A stretch of 64,000 nucleotides of DNA, from assembly GCF_000702445.1 (NCBI RefSeq), contig NZ_JNIF01000003.1, positions 1,488,001 to 1,552,000 on the forward strand, read 5' to 3'. This document shows positions 43,645 through 52,921 of the stretch, piece after piece. Position numbers and translations under genes: made by a program. A model generated the notes under the pieces. It saw only the letters and a list, made by a program, of their open reading frames with translations. It did no database searches and was not told where the DNA came from. The stretch comes from Bryobacter aggregatus MPL3 (GTDB taxonomy: Bacteria; Acidobacteriota; Terriglobia; Bryobacterales; Bryobacteraceae). Within the stretch, counting starts at the first letter, position 1. Every line of letters begins with the position of its first letter.

Positions 43645-44253
43645 ATGTCATTCTCACTCCCCGCCCTCCCATACGCGACCAACGCACTCGAGCCACACAT
43701 CGATCAAGCCACGATGGAAATCCATCATGGCAAACACCACAACGCCTATGTGACCAACCTGAACAAGGCGCTCGAGTCCGCGCCGGAACTGGCAGGCAAG
43801 ACGATTGAGGAATTGCTCGCCAATCACCTCGCGATCGTGCCGGAAGGAATTAAGACGGCAGTCCGCAACAATGGCGGTGGCCACTACAACCACTCCCTGT
43901 TCTGGACCATCATCGGACCGGGCAAGGGCGGCACGCCCAGCGGCAAGCTGGCCGCTGCGATCGATGCGAGCTTCGGCAGCTTTGATGCCTTTAAGGAGAA
44001 GTTTTCCGCTGCCGCCACCACGCGCTTTGGTTCCGGTTGGGCTTGGCTGACCAAGACTGCGGATGGCAAGGTGGAGATCAGTTCTTCCGCCAACCAGGAC
44101 AACCCTGTGATGGAAGGCAAGTTCCCCGTGATCGGCCTGGACGTCTGGGAACACGCTTACTATCTGAAGTATCAGAACCGCCGTCCGGACTACATCGCAG
44201 CCTGGTGGAACGTGATCGATTGGGACGCGGCTGAAGCCCGTTTCAACGCATAG
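43645..44253 (+). CDS. Superoxide dismutase, Fe/Mn family
   Basis: The 202-residue protein has all four metal ligands: H27, H83 (YNHSLFW), D166 and H170 (DVWEHAYY). A GGG run at 77-79 and Q151 in SANQDNP favour manganese, though metal preference cannot be settled from sequence. No signal peptide is present, so it is cytoplasmic. A GAAGGA ribosome site precedes the ATG and a strong terminator follows. Confidence 0.95.
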   Translation: MSFSLPALPYATNALEPHIDQATMEIHHGKHHNAYVTNLNKALESAPELAGKTIEELLANHLAIVPEGIKTAVRNNGGGHYNHSLFWTIIGPGKGGTPSGKLAAAIDASFGSFDAFKEKFSAAATTRFGSGWAWLTKTADGKVEISSSANQDNPVMEGKFPVIGLDVWEHAYYLKYQNRRPDYIAAWWNVIDWDAAEARFNA

Positions 44254-44278
44254 AATTTTCCATTTGAGTCGATTGGTG

Positions 44279-44306
44279 AAAAGGCCCGCAGCTTGCGGGC
44301 CTTTTT
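44279..44306 (+). terminator. Intrinsic terminator after superoxide dismutase
   Basis: A 12-base-pair perfect stem (GGCCCGCA core) closes a three-base GCT loop and ends in a run of five T. It lies 26 bases after the stop and 20 before potA, so potA needs its own promoter or read-through. Confidence 0.88.
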
Positions 44307-44325
44307 GCGTTAGGATGCGATTGCA

Positions 44326-45285
44326 ATGGGCGATGTGCTGGCACTCCGCAATGTTTCGAAAATCTTCCCCTCCCATAGGGCGGTTGACGACATCAGTCTC
44401 AGCCTGCAAGCCGGGGAGTTCCACGCACTGGTCGGCCCTTCAGGATGTGGCAAAACAACGACGCTGCGGATGGTTGCGGGCTTTGAGATTCCCACGGCAG
44501 GAGAAATTTTTCTCGAAGGCCACAATGTGGCGCCGCTGCCTCCATACCGCCGCAATGTCTCGACCGTATTCCAGAACTACGCCCTCTTTCCCCATCTCCG
44601 CGTCCGCGAGAACGTGGAATTTGGCCTGAAGCGGCAGGGCATCGCTGGAGACCTGCGGCAACGCGTCGCCGAGGTCCTGGAGATGGTCAAGCTCCAGGGC
44701 AAAGAGGATCGCTATCCCGCCCAGCTTTCCGGTGGCGAGAAGCAGCGTGCCGCCCTCGCCCGCTCTCTGGTCCTGGCTCCTGCTGTATTGCTGCTCGATG
44801 AGCCACTGAGCGCCCTCGACCCGAATCTGCGCAAGCAGGTGCGCGCCGAACTTCGCGCACTCCAGAAGCGCGTTGGCATCACCTTTTTGATGGTGACCCA
44901 TGACCAGGAAGAAGCCCTCACGCTGGCCGATCGCATCACCGTGATGAATCAGGGCCGGGTGGAACAAACCGGCACCCCGCATGAGATCTATCTGAAGCCC
45001 GCGACGGCTTTTGTCGCGCAGTTTCTCGGCGAGATGAACTGGTTCCAAGGCATCGGGGTGCGGCCCGAAGCCACCCGCATGGCCGCCGAGATCCCAGCGA
45101 ACGGAATCATGAGTCACAAAGCCACGGTGCGTAACGCCACCTTCCTTGGCAATTGCATCCATGTCGAAGCCGAGATGCCGGGCGGCGAATTGATTGTTTC
45201 GGAGGTGTCGCGCTTTAGCGGCTCCTATCGTCATGGCGACCGAGTGCATGTCTGGTGGGACCCGAGCGACGAGTTGCGCTTCTAA
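44326..45285 (+). CDS. potA: Polyamine ABC importer ATPase PotA
   Basis: The 319-residue ATPase has Walker A GPSGCGKTTT, signature QLSGGEKQRAALARS, Walker B VLLLDEPLSALDP and the switch histidine in MVTHDQEEAL. The order VFQNYALFPHLRVRENVEFGLK is typical of PotA. The C-terminal TOBE region is short compared with the roughly 370-residue E. coli protein. It leads a four-gene unit with potB, potC and potD. Spermidine/putrescine is the likely substrate class. Confidence 0.9.
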   Translation: MGDVLALRNVSKIFPSHRAVDDISLSLQAGEFHALVGPSGCGKTTTLRMVAGFEIPTAGEIFLEGHNVAPLPPYRRNVSTVFQNYALFPHLRVRENVEFGLKRQGIAGDLRQRVAEVLEMVKLQGKEDRYPAQLSGGEKQRAALARSLVLAPAVLLLDEPLSALDPNLRKQVRAELRALQKRVGITFLMVTHDQEEALTLADRITVMNQGRVEQTGTPHEIYLKPATAFVAQFLGEMNWFQGIGVRPEATRMAAEIPANGIMSHKATVRNATFLGNCIHVEAEMPGGELIVSEVSRFSGSYRHGDRVHVWWDPSDELRF

Positions 45286-45286
45286 C

Positions 45287-46111
45287 ATGAACCTGCGACG
45301 CCTCTTTTTGCTGCCGGCGGCGCTGGTCACCGGACTTCTGTTCCTGGTGCCGCTTGGCATTGTCCTGGTCTATAGCCTCATGACGCGCGGCCCTTACGGA
45401 GGGCAGGGAGCCCCCTGGACAATCGAAAACTACCAGCGCTTCTTCGATCCTCTTTATGGCCAGATCCTGCTGCGCTCGTTTCTGATTGCGACAGAAACCA
45501 CGGTGCTTTGCCTGATCCTCGGCTTCCCTTTGGCGTGGTTCATTGCGAGAAGCGGCCCGCGGCGCGAACTGTATCTGCAACTGGTGATGCTGCCCTTCTG
45601 GACCAGCTTCCTGGTGCGCACCTACGCCTGGGTTTTTCTGTTGCGCGATACCGGATTGTTTAACACCCTGCTGCTGGCGCTGGGCATCATCAACGAACCC
45701 TTGCCTCTGCTCTACAACCATGGCGCGGTGCTGCTGGGGCTGGTCTATTGCAGCCTGCCGCTAGCCGTGCTTCCGATCTATTCCACCCTTGAACGCCTTG
45801 ACTACAGCCTGGTAGAGGCGGCAGCCGATCTCGGCGCCAGACCGTTTGAGACGCTGCGCGAGGTGGTGATTCCGGTGTCGGCTCCAGGGCTTCGCGCCGC
45901 CGCCTTCCTTGTCTTCATCCCCGCGCTGGGCACCTATCTGACCAGCGATCTGCTCGGCGGCGGCAGCACGATTCTCATTGGGAATCTGGTGCAGAACCAA
46001 TTCACCACTGCACGGGATTGGCCCTTTGGGGCGGCCGCGTCACTGATCCTGATGGGCATCGTTCTGATCGGCATGAAGCTTGTCACCCGCAAAGGTGAGG
46101 AGTTGATGTGA
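45287..46111 (+). CDS. potB: Polyamine ABC importer permease PotB
   Basis: The ATG at 45287 lies one base after the potA stop and gives 274 residues; a longer in-frame start at 45194 is inside potA. Six membrane helices are predicted. The cytoplasmic EAA loop is VEAAADLGARPFETLREVVIP. The N-terminal RRLFLLPAALVTGLLFLVPL and RTYAWVFLLRDTG are typical of PotB. Confidence 0.9.
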   Translation: MNLRRLFLLPAALVTGLLFLVPLGIVLVYSLMTRGPYGGQGAPWTIENYQRFFDPLYGQILLRSFLIATETTVLCLILGFPLAWFIARSGPRRELYLQLVMLPFWTSFLVRTYAWVFLLRDTGLFNTLLLALGIINEPLPLLYNHGAVLLGLVYCSLPLAVLPIYSTLERLDYSLVEAAADLGARPFETLREVVIPVSAPGLRAAAFLVFIPALGTYLTSDLLGGGSTILIGNLVQNQFTTARDWPFGAAASLILMGIVLIGMKLVTRKGEELM

Positions 46112-46872
46112 GGGCGCCCATCTTGACTCTGTATGCGGTGGCGATCTACGCCTTTCTGCATCTTCCCTTGGTCATTCTAGGGGTCTTCAGCTTCAACCGC
46201 TCGAAGTTTACGCACTGGGAAGGATTTTCGCTGCGCTGGTATGAGGCCGCGCTCCGCGATCGCACACTGCTCGAAAGCGCCTGGAACAGTCTGCTCATTG
46301 CAAGTTTCGCCACGCTCCTTTCGACGGCCATCGGTACGCTCGCCGCCCATGCCATTTGGAAGCGGAGCGCTCCCTGGCTTAGCACTTCGCTCTATGTTTC
46401 GCTGGTCACCCCAGAGATCGTCACTGGCGTATCGCTGCTCGCACTCTTTCAGATTGTCTTCCGCGTGCTGCACCTGCAACTGGGCATGCACACCGTGGTG
46501 CTCGCGCATGTGAGCTTTTGCCTGGTGTATGTCGTGATGGTAGTGCTGGCGCGCTTGCGGACCATCGATGCTTCCTATGAGGAGGCCGCACAAGACCTTG
46601 GCGCCACGCCCTGGCAGGCCTTCTGGCAAGTGACCCTCCCAATGTTGCGGCCCGGCATCGTGGCCGCCGCGCTGCTGGCCTTTACCACCTCGCTGGACGA
46701 CTACGTGATCACCAGTCTCGTAGCGGGCGTCGATTCAGAAACGCTGCCAATGATCATCTACGGCATGGCGCGGCGCGGGGTGAATCCGGCGGTGAATGCA
46801 ATCTCAACCCTCATCGTCTTCGGGCTTGGGGTACTGATTGTGATCTCACAACGGCTGGAGCACAAGGCATGA
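46108..46872 (+). CDS. potC: Polyamine ABC importer permease PotC
   Basis: The GTG start overlaps the potB stop (GTGA) and gives 254 residues with six membrane helices. The EAA loop EEAAQDLGATPWQAFWQVTLP and the following SLDDYVITSLVAG match PotC. The stop in turn overlaps the potD start by four bases. Confidence 0.92.
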   Translation: MRAPILTLYAVAIYAFLHLPLVILGVFSFNRSKFTHWEGFSLRWYEAALRDRTLLESAWNSLLIASFATLLSTAIGTLAAHAIWKRSAPWLSTSLYVSLVTPEIVTGVSLLALFQIVFRVLHLQLGMHTVVLAHVSFCLVYVVMVVLARLRTIDASYEEAAQDLGATPWQAFWQVTLPMLRPGIVAAALLAFTTSLDDYVITSLVAGVDSETLPMIIYGMARRGVNPAVNAISTLIVFGLGVLIVISQRLEHKA

Positions 46873-47888
46873 GACGGCGCATCTTTCTATTGGGCTTGCC
46901 GGGCCTGGCCGGATGCAGCGCAGGACGCAAACCGCGGCTGAACGTTCTGAACTACACCGACTACATCGGCAAAACGACTATTGCTGATTTCGAGCGCGAG
47001 TTTGGCGCCGAAGTGCGTTACTCACCGGTGATCGAAGGCAGCGAAGAGACCATGGCAAAGACCATTTCCGGGAACTCCGGATGGGATGTGGTCTTTCCGG
47101 AGAACCGGCTGGTGAACCCCATGCGGGAGATGGGCTTGCTGCGCAGGCTCGACCCGGCCCGGTTGCCGAACCTAAAGCATCTGGCAGCCCGCTTCCAGTC
47201 CCCTGAATGGGACAGGAACCTCGATTGGTCCATTCCTTATCTGTGGTCTTGCTGTGGCATTCTCTCGCAGGCTGGAATGAACCTCACAGGGTGGAGCGAT
47301 CTCTGGGAGCCTCGCTATCGCGGCAAGATCACCATGCTCGATGAGCCTTCGGAAGTCTTTGGGGCCTGCCTGAAGCGCCTCGGCTATTCGATCAATACCA
47401 ACTCGCCCGAGGAACTTCGCCAAGCGCAACAGTTGGCAGGAGAACAAAAGAAGATCCTGCGCGCTTATCTGAACACCGAAGTTCGAGACCAAGTGGCGGC
47501 GGGCGATGTGCAAGCCTGCCAGCTCTGGGCTGGAAGCGCGCAACTCACCATGGATGGCGCGCCCCAGCTTCAGTTCTGCCATCCGAGAGAAGGCTTTTCA
47601 CTCTATTGCGATTGCGTGGCGATTCTGGCGGAATCGCAGCGCGCGGAACTGGCCCATGAATTTGTGAACTATCTCTGTCGCCCGGAGGTGGCCGCGGCGA
47701 TCACGCAAGCCAGCCGCGCCTCAACTCCGAATGCGGCAGCAATCGATCATCTGCCTGCTTCATTCCGTGCGTTAAAGACACTCTTTCCGGGCGACGAAGT
47801 GCTGGCGCGCGGGGAGTGGTTTCGCACCAGCAACGCCCCAACGCAGCGGCTGCGCGATCGCCTTTGGACCGAAGTCAAGTCCATGTAA
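46869..47888 (+). CDS. potD: Polyamine-binding lipoprotein PotD
   Basis: The 339-residue protein has a short lipoprotein signal ending LAGC, so it is tethered to the membrane rather than free in the periplasm. The binding domain begins LNVLNYTDYIGKTTIADFE and includes YLWSCCGILSQAGMNLTGWSDLWEP, both like the PotD/PotF family. The ligand pocket acids cannot be assigned with certainty. It completes the importer operon. Confidence 0.9.
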   Translation: MRRRIFLLGLPGLAGCSAGRKPRLNVLNYTDYIGKTTIADFEREFGAEVRYSPVIEGSEETMAKTISGNSGWDVVFPENRLVNPMREMGLLRRLDPARLPNLKHLAARFQSPEWDRNLDWSIPYLWSCCGILSQAGMNLTGWSDLWEPRYRGKITMLDEPSEVFGACLKRLGYSINTNSPEELRQAQQLAGEQKKILRAYLNTEVRDQVAAGDVQACQLWAGSAQLTMDGAPQLQFCHPREGFSLYCDCVAILAESQRAELAHEFVNYLCRPEVAAAITQASRASTPNAAAIDHLPASFRALKTLFPGDEVLARGEWFRTSNAPTQRLRDRLWTEVKSM

Positions 47889-47900
47889 AGGTCGAAACTT

Positions 47901-47915
47901 CACAGTGTGACTGTG
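47901..47915. promoter_or_regulatory. Inverted repeat upstream of the BON gene
   Basis: CACAGT-GTG-ACTGTG is a six-base inverted repeat with a three-base centre, 40 bases before the BON gene start. It has no T-run, so it is more like a protein-binding site than a terminator. Confidence 0.4.
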
Positions 47916-47954
47916 CATCTCATTGAGTAGGAAGAAGGTCAAAAAGCCAAAGAG

Positions 47955-48494
47955 ATGAAACAGACAATACTTACAGCAGTTGTCGCAGGTGTTTTGGCTA
48001 CCAGTCCACTCTTTTCCTCCAAACTCCCATCGGGGGCCACAGAGCAGGAGCGGCTTGCGGACAAAGTCCGTCATGAGCTCGTGATGTTGCCTTTCTACGG
48101 AGTCTTCGATCAAATGAGTTTCTCACTCGAAGGACATAAGGTGATACTTACTGGACAAGTTACTCGCCCCACCCTTCAGAGTTCGGCTGGCAACGTTGTG
48201 AAGCGGATCCCAGGGGTAGAAGAGGTAGATAACCGGATTGAGGTTCTACCGCTCTCTCCCAATGATGATCGGCTTCGTTTAGCTCTCTATCGCACCATAT
48301 TCGGCCAGGCTTCCTTAGGCCGTTATACTTTGGGCGCCAACCCACCGGTGCGCATTATCGTCAAGAACGGCAACGTCACATTGACTGGTGTCGTGATCAA
48401 CGAAATGGATAAAAACTTGGCTGGGCTTTTCGCCAATCAGGTCCCTGGGGTGTTCAGCGTCACCAACAAGCTGGTTGTCGATAAGAAATCCTGA
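47955..48494 (+). CDS. Secreted protein with two BON domains
   Basis: The 179-residue product has a signal peptide (MKQTILTAVVAGVLATSPLFS). Two BON-type units follow, each a helix and strands: VILTGQVTRPTLQSSAGNVV with IPGVEEVDNRIEV, and VTLTGVVINEMDKNLAGLFA with VPGVFSVTNKLVV. BON domains bind phospholipid or other envelope parts and often occur in stress proteins. The DNA is less GC-rich than its neighbours. Confidence 0.88.
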   Translation: MKQTILTAVVAGVLATSPLFSSKLPSGATEQERLADKVRHELVMLPFYGVFDQMSFSLEGHKVILTGQVTRPTLQSSAGNVVKRIPGVEEVDNRIEVLPLSPNDDRLRLALYRTIFGQASLGRYTLGANPPVRIIVKNGNVTLTGVVINEMDKNLAGLFANQVPGVFSVTNKLVVDKKS

Positions 48495-48509
48495 CATCCC
48501 TCAAGGGCT

Positions 48510-49298
48510 ATGAGATCAGGATCATTTGTATCTCCTTGCAAACCCCAAAAGCCTGCGCACATCCTCCTGCGCAGGCTCTTTTTTTGGGGTCTTTCCGTGA
48601 TTCCAATTTTGGCTCACCAAAACTTCGCGGACTTTACAACACCCCTCCCACTGAAACAGGGAGACACGCTTGTCATTGGGATGGTTGGAGGTTGGGACGA
48701 TTGGGATTTACCGCACCGAATTGTGCGTCGGATTTGTCTGCATTTACGCACCGAGCAGTTGCCTCGTACTTATATCGAAACGGTAGAAAACCATCGCCTG
48801 GAACTGGCGCAAGAGTTGATTCAGAGAGCGTTGGATGGCAATGGCGATGGAGTCTTAAGCGCTGCGGAGCGGAGCAGCGCCCGCATTGTGATCTATGGAC
48901 AATCCTTGGGCGGATCGGCGACCATCCAGCTTTGCCGTTGGCTGCAGAAGCAGGAGATTCCCGTGCTGTTGAATGTACAGATCGACAGCGTTGGGTTCCG
49001 CGATGGGAAGGTGCCCTCGAATGTAAAAGCGGCGGCAAATCTGTACCAGCGGGAGATGGGGCCTATCCGCGGACGCTCCCGGATTCAGGCTGAGGATGCC
49101 CGCAAGACCGTCATCTTAGGCAACTGGCGCTATCGCTATCCACGCTCGAAGAAGATCGATGTCTCGGAGGAAACGCCGCTGCGCCAGCTTCTGATGAACC
49201 CACACGTGAAGATGGAGTTCGACCCCGAGGTGTGGCAAAAGGTGGAAGACCTGATCAGATCTTCGATTGCTTCCAGCGGCCCCGCCGAAATGCGATGA
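48510..49298 (+). CDS. Alpha/beta-hydrolase-like protein with an EF-hand loop
   Basis: From the ATG at 48510 the product is 262 residues with a signal-like segment (ILLRRLFFWGLSVIPILA). An alpha/beta-hydrolase elbow is seen as G130-Q-S132-L-G in VIYGQSLGGSATIQL. Just before it is a canonical EF-hand calcium loop, D109 to E120 (DGNGDGVLSAAE). The first 26 codons contain a strong terminator hairpin, so a later start such as GTG 48597 is possible but would remove the signal. The 3' end overlaps the convergent MATE gene by 44 bases. The catalytic acid and histidine are not evident. Confidence 0.62.
   Translation: MRSGSFVSPCKPQKPAHILLRRLFFWGLSVIPILAHQNFADFTTPLPLKQGDTLVIGMVGGWDDWDLPHRIVRRICLHLRTEQLPRTYIETVENHRLELAQELIQRALDGNGDGVLSAAERSSARIVIYGQSLGGSATIQLCRWLQKQEIPVLLNVQIDSVGFRDGKVPSNVKAAANLYQREMGPIRGRSRIQAEDARKTVILGNWRYRYPRSKKIDVSEETPLRQLLMNPHVKMEFDPEVWQKVEDLIRSSIASSGPAEMR
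48543..48589 (+). terminator. Strong terminator-like hairpin inside the next gene's first codons
   Basis: Perfect ten-base arms at 48550-48559 and 48568-48577 close an eight-base loop and lead into seven T. Outer CCCCAAAA (48543-48550) can pair with the T-run and GGGG (to 48589), lengthening the stem. It fits the end of the BON gene but overlaps codons 12-26 of the hydrolase-like gene. Confidence 0.75.
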
Positions 49299-50631
49299 TG
49301 CCACAGACCGCAATCAGGCTTTCGGTCAGCGTGACTGCGGTAAAGACACCATTCGGCCCCATGCCTGCTGTGCCCGAAAGGTAATTGGCCAGCGGCAATT
49401 GGAAGAGCCAGTAGCAGATGACATTGATCACGGTGGGAGTGACCGTATCGCCAGCGCCGTTGAAGGCCTGCACCAGCACCAATCCGTAGGCGTACAGGAC
49501 ATACCCGTAGCTGATGTAGCGAAGCGCGCTCTTGCCAACGTCGATGATTGGCTGCTCCTGCGTAAAGATCCGGATCAGCGGCTCGGCATAGAAGATAAAG
49601 ACGAGGCTGACCAGACCGAGGAAGATCATATTGTAAAAGCCGCAGAGCCAGGTGGCGCGCTCGCTGCGTTCCGGCCGGCCCGCACCCAGGTTCTGGCCCA
49701 TCAAGGTGGCCGCGGCCCCACCGAGCGCCCAACTGGGCAGGATGGTGACAATGATGATGCGAATGGCAATGGTGTAACCCGCCGTCGCTACCGCGCCAAA
49801 CTGAGCCACAATGCGGCTGAGGATCATCCAACTGGCCATGCCGATGCCGTACTGAAACATTGCCGGGAAACTGACCCGCAGCATCTCCCACATGAGCTTG
49901 GGTTGGATGCGGAGGTCTCGCAGGTGGATCGTGATACGACTGCCGGGGCTCGCCAGGCGATAGAACTGATAACAGACGCCCACAGTGCGGCCGATGGTGG
50001 TCGCCACCGCGCTGCCAGTAACCCCCATCTTGGGGAAAGGGCCCCAGCCAAAGATCAGGCAGGGGTCGAGGACGAGATTGATGACATTTGCGAGGATCAG
50101 AACTCGCATGGCGATTGCGGCATCACCGGCGCCCCGGAAGATCGCATTGATCAGGAAAATCAACAGGATCGAGTAAGTTCCCGAGAACATGACCGTCGCA
50201 TAGCCTTCCCCGGTGGCAATCACTCCGGGTGAGCTAGTCATAAAACTCAGCAACGTCTTGGCGGAGAGCGCGGTGGGAACGCCAATCAGGACACTGCAGA
50301 TGAGACCTAACAGAATGGCCTGGCCCGCCGACAGGCTGGCTCCGGCCTCATCCTTTTCACCGATGCGCCGGGAGACAAAAGCGGTAGCACCGGCACAAAG
50401 GCCCATTGCTACCGCAAATATGATCGTTTCCATCGCCTCGGTGAGGCCGACTGTGGCCACGGCATCCGCGCCGAGGCCAGCTACCCAGAATACGTTGACA
50501 ATGGCAAACAAACTCTCCATTGAGAGCTCGAGCACCATGGGCACTGCGAGAAGAATGATCGCCTTTTTGAGGCTACCCTTCGTGAAATCGTGATGGTCAC
50601 CCCGAAGCGCTTGCTTAAGGGTCTCGATCAA
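49255..50631 (-). CDS. MATE-family multidrug/cation efflux protein
   Basis: The 458-residue protein has about twelve membrane helices in two related halves. Typical MATE segments are [58 protein letters not shown] and [17 protein letters not shown]. It exports drugs or metabolites in exchange for Na+ or H+. The TTG start overlaps the typA stop (TTGA), so it is translated from the typA message. Confidence 0.92.
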   Translation of the reverse strand: MIETLKQALRGDHHDFTKGSLKKAIILLAVPMVLELSMESLFAIVNVFWVAGLGADAVATVGLTEAMETIIFAVAMGLCAGATAFVSRRIGEKDEAGASLSAGQAILLGLICSVLIGVPTALSAKTLLSFMTSSPGVIATGEGYATVMFSGTYSILLIFLINAIFRGAGDAAIAMRVLILANVINLVLDPCLIFGWGPFPKMGVTGSAVATTIGRTVGVCYQFYRLASPGSRITIHLRDLRIQPKLMWEMLRVSFPAMFQYGIGMASWMILSRIVAQFGAVATAGYTIAIRIIIVTILPSWALGGAAATLMGQNLGAGRPERSERATWLCGFYNMIFLGLVSLVFIFYAEPLIRIFTQEQPIIDVGKSALRYISYGYVLYAYGLVLVQAFNGAGDTVTPTVINVICYWLFQLPLANYLSGTAGMGPNGVFTAVTLTESLIAVCGIIAFRRGRWKQSKI

Positions 50632-52427
50632 CGCTGATTGGCTTTCAGAATCTTCTTGCGAAGACGGATCGACTTCGGCGTGATTTCGACAAACTCATCG
50701 ATCTCAATGAACTCGATGGCGAGCTCGAGCGTCATCACCTTGGGCGGAACCAGACGGATGGCGTCGTCGGCCGAGGAGCTACGCATGTTGGTGAGCTTCT
50801 TTTCGCGGACGATGTTGACGACCAGATCGGAATCGCGGGCGTTTTCGCCAATGATCATGCCTTCGTAGACTTCCTGCGCCGGGCTGACAAAGATCTCGCC
50901 GCGTTCCTGCATTGCATTGATCGCAAATGCGGTGGTGACGCCGGCACGATCGGAGATCAGCACGCCGGTGGGACGCATCGGGATGTCACCCTGCCAGTCC
51001 ATGTAGCCGTTGAACAGCGAGTTCATCAGCGCGGTGCCACGGGTTTCGGTCAGCATTTCATTGCGGATGCCGATGAGGCCGCGCGAGGGCACCTGGAATT
51101 CGAGACGAACACGGCCAGAGCCATTGTTGATCATCTTCATCATCTTGCCCTTGCGATGGCCCATCTTCTCGATGACGGTGCCGATGAACAGCTCCGAGCA
51201 ATCGATCAGAAGAATTTCCTGCGGTTCTTTCAGCACCCCGTCGATGGTCTTGGTGACGATCTCGGGCTTGCTGACCTGGAGCTCATAGCCTTCGCGGCGC
51301 ATGGTTTCGATCAGGATCGCCAACTGCAGTTCACCGCGGCCCATCACCTTGAAGCTATCCGGCGTACCGGTATCGTCAACGCGCAGGGCAACGTTGGTGA
51401 GCAGTTCCTTGGTCAGGCGATCGCGGATGTGGCGCGAGGTGACGTACTGGCCTTCGCGGCCGACAAAGGGCGAGGTATTGATCGTGAAAGTCATCGCGAT
51501 CGTCGGCTCGTCGATGTGGATCTTCGGCAGCGGCTTGGGATTCTCAACACTGGTTACGGTTTCGCCGATGGTGATGCCTTCGACGCCCGCGATGGCAACG
51601 ATGTCGCCGGGGTAGATTTCAGATTCTTCAACGCGCTTCAGCCCGTCGAAGGAGTACATCTTCGTAATCTTGGTCTTCTGCAGGCTGCCATCGATCTTGG
51701 CGATGTTCACTTCAGAATTCACCTTCATCGTGCCGTTGAACACACGTCCAATGGCAAGACGTCCGAGATAGTCGGAGTAGTCCAGGTTCGCAACCAGCAT
51801 CTGCAGTTCGGCATCGGCAGAACCCTTCGGCGGCGGGATATGCTTGACGATGGTTTCAAAGAGGGGTTCGAGAGTAGTGGCCTCTTCGTCCATGCTCATC
51901 TTGGCGAGACCCTGCTTGCCAATGGCATAAACGACAGGGAACTCGAGCTGGTGTTCCTGGGCGTCCAGATCGATGAACAGATCGTAGACTTCGTTCAGAA
52001 CTTCCTGCACACGGGCATCGGGCCGGTCGATTTTGTTGATGACCACGATCGGGGTGAGATGCGCTTCGAGGGCTTTGGAAAGGACGTAACGGGTTTGGGG
52101 CAGCGGGCCTTCGCTCGCATCCACAAGCAACATGACGCCGTCCACCATCTTCAGTGCACGCTCGACTTCTCCACCGAAGTCGCTATGGCCCGGGGTGTCG
52201 CAGATATTAATTTTGACGCCCTTATAGTTGACGGCAGTGATTTTGGCTAGGATTGTAATTCCGCGTTCGCGCTCCAGATCATTGGAGTCCATCACGCGAT
52301 CGGTGAGTTCTTCATTGGCGCGGAAGATACCGCTCTGGCGGAGCATCGTGTCCACCAACGTGGTCTTGCCATGGTCAACGTGCGCAACAATAGCGATGTT
52401 TCGAATTTTCTCAGGTGAAAAAGGCAT
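50628..52427 (-). CDS. typA: Ribosome-associated GTPase TypA/BipA
   Basis: At 599 residues this is full length. G1 is AHVDHGKTT, switch I includes RERGITI, G3 is [10 protein letters not shown] and G4 is NKIDR. The EF-G-like domains and the TypA-specific C-terminal domain follow ([20 protein letters not shown]). TypA helps assemble large ribosomal subunits at low temperature and under stress. It runs into the MATE gene and is preceded by the precorrin-2 dehydrogenase-like gene, nine bases away. Confidence 0.97.
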   Translation of the reverse strand: MPFSPEKIRNIAIVAHVDHGKTTLVDTMLRQSGIFRANEELTDRVMDSNDLERERGITILAKITAVNYKGVKINICDTPGHSDFGGEVERALKMVDGVMLLVDASEGPLPQTRYVLSKALEAHLTPIVVINKIDRPDARVQEVLNEVYDLFIDLDAQEHQLEFPVVYAIGKQGLAKMSMDEEATTLEPLFETIVKHIPPPKGSADAELQMLVANLDYSDYLGRLAIGRVFNGTMKVNSEVNIAKIDGSLQKTKITKMYSFDGLKRVEESEIYPGDIVAIAGVEGITIGETVTSVENPKPLPKIHIDEPTIAMTFTINTSPFVGREGQYVTSRHIRDRLTKELLTNVALRVDDTGTPDSFKVMGRGELQLAILIETMRREGYELQVSKPEIVTKTIDGVLKEPQEILLIDCSELFIGTVIEKMGHRKGKMMKMINNGSGRVRLEFQVPSRGLIGIRNEMLTETRGTALMNSLFNGYMDWQGDIPMRPTGVLISDRAGVTTAFAINAMQERGEIFVSPAQEVYEGMIIGENARDSDLVVNIVREKKLTNMRSSSADDAIRLVPPKVMTLELAIEFIEIDEFVEITPKSIRLRKKILKANQR

Positions 52428-52436
52428 GTGAGGGGT

Positions 52437-52895
52437 TTAAACTTTATGGTCGCACGGCTCAGCTAGCAGCCGCTCGATCCGCTTCCGGAGCTCCCGGGCC
52501 GCTTTCGGGTCCTTGCCGCCCGTCGAGATCGCAATCTGGAACTCGCCAGAGTGGATCCGGGCCGGGATATGAAAGTCGCATTCTTCGGCAGCATCCGCGA
52601 TGTTGACCCAGATTCCACGCTGCCGGCACGCTTCTCCGATCGACTGATTCAGCTCCCGGTCATTTGTCGCGGCAAAGACCAGTTCGGCGCCGTCAAGGTC
52701 TGAAACGGCAAAGTTCCGCCGCTCCCGGGTCACGGCCAGAGTTTCCATTTCGGGATCTCCTTCCGGCGCCACCACCCGTAAGTGGGCTCCTGATTCCAGC
52801 AGCCCTTTGGCTTTTCTCACCGCAACAGGCCCAGCACCCACGATGAGAATCTGGCGCCCTTCGATACGAATAAAAATAGGAAAGAGGGGTTTCAA
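52437..52895 (-). CDS. Precorrin-2 dehydrogenase-like protein (CysG N-domain type)
   Basis: The 152-residue product from a TTG start has the NAD-binding start RQILIVGAGPVAVRKAKGLLE and the later NIADAAEECDFHIPARIHSGEFQIAISTGGKDP. These match the siroheme-forming dehydrogenase of CysG/Met8. The family is normally about 200 residues; the C-terminal dimerisation/ferrochelatase part is short here. It would oxidise precorrin-2 to sirohydrochlorin. No other siroheme gene is in the window. Confidence 0.82.
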   Translation of the reverse strand: MKPLFPIFIRIEGRQILIVGAGPVAVRKAKGLLESGAHLRVVAPEGDPEMETLAVTRERRNFAVSDLDGAELVFAATNDRELNQSIGEACRQRGIWVNIADAAEECDFHIPARIHSGEFQIAISTGGKDPKAARELRKRIERLLAEPCDHKV

Positions 52896-52921
52896 CGCTC
52901 ACGATGTTACCCTAAGACGTT

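Noticed and set aside
51156-52250. A 364-codon open frame antisense to typA
   Set aside because: typA is complete with all GTPase motifs; the antisense frame is a composition effect.
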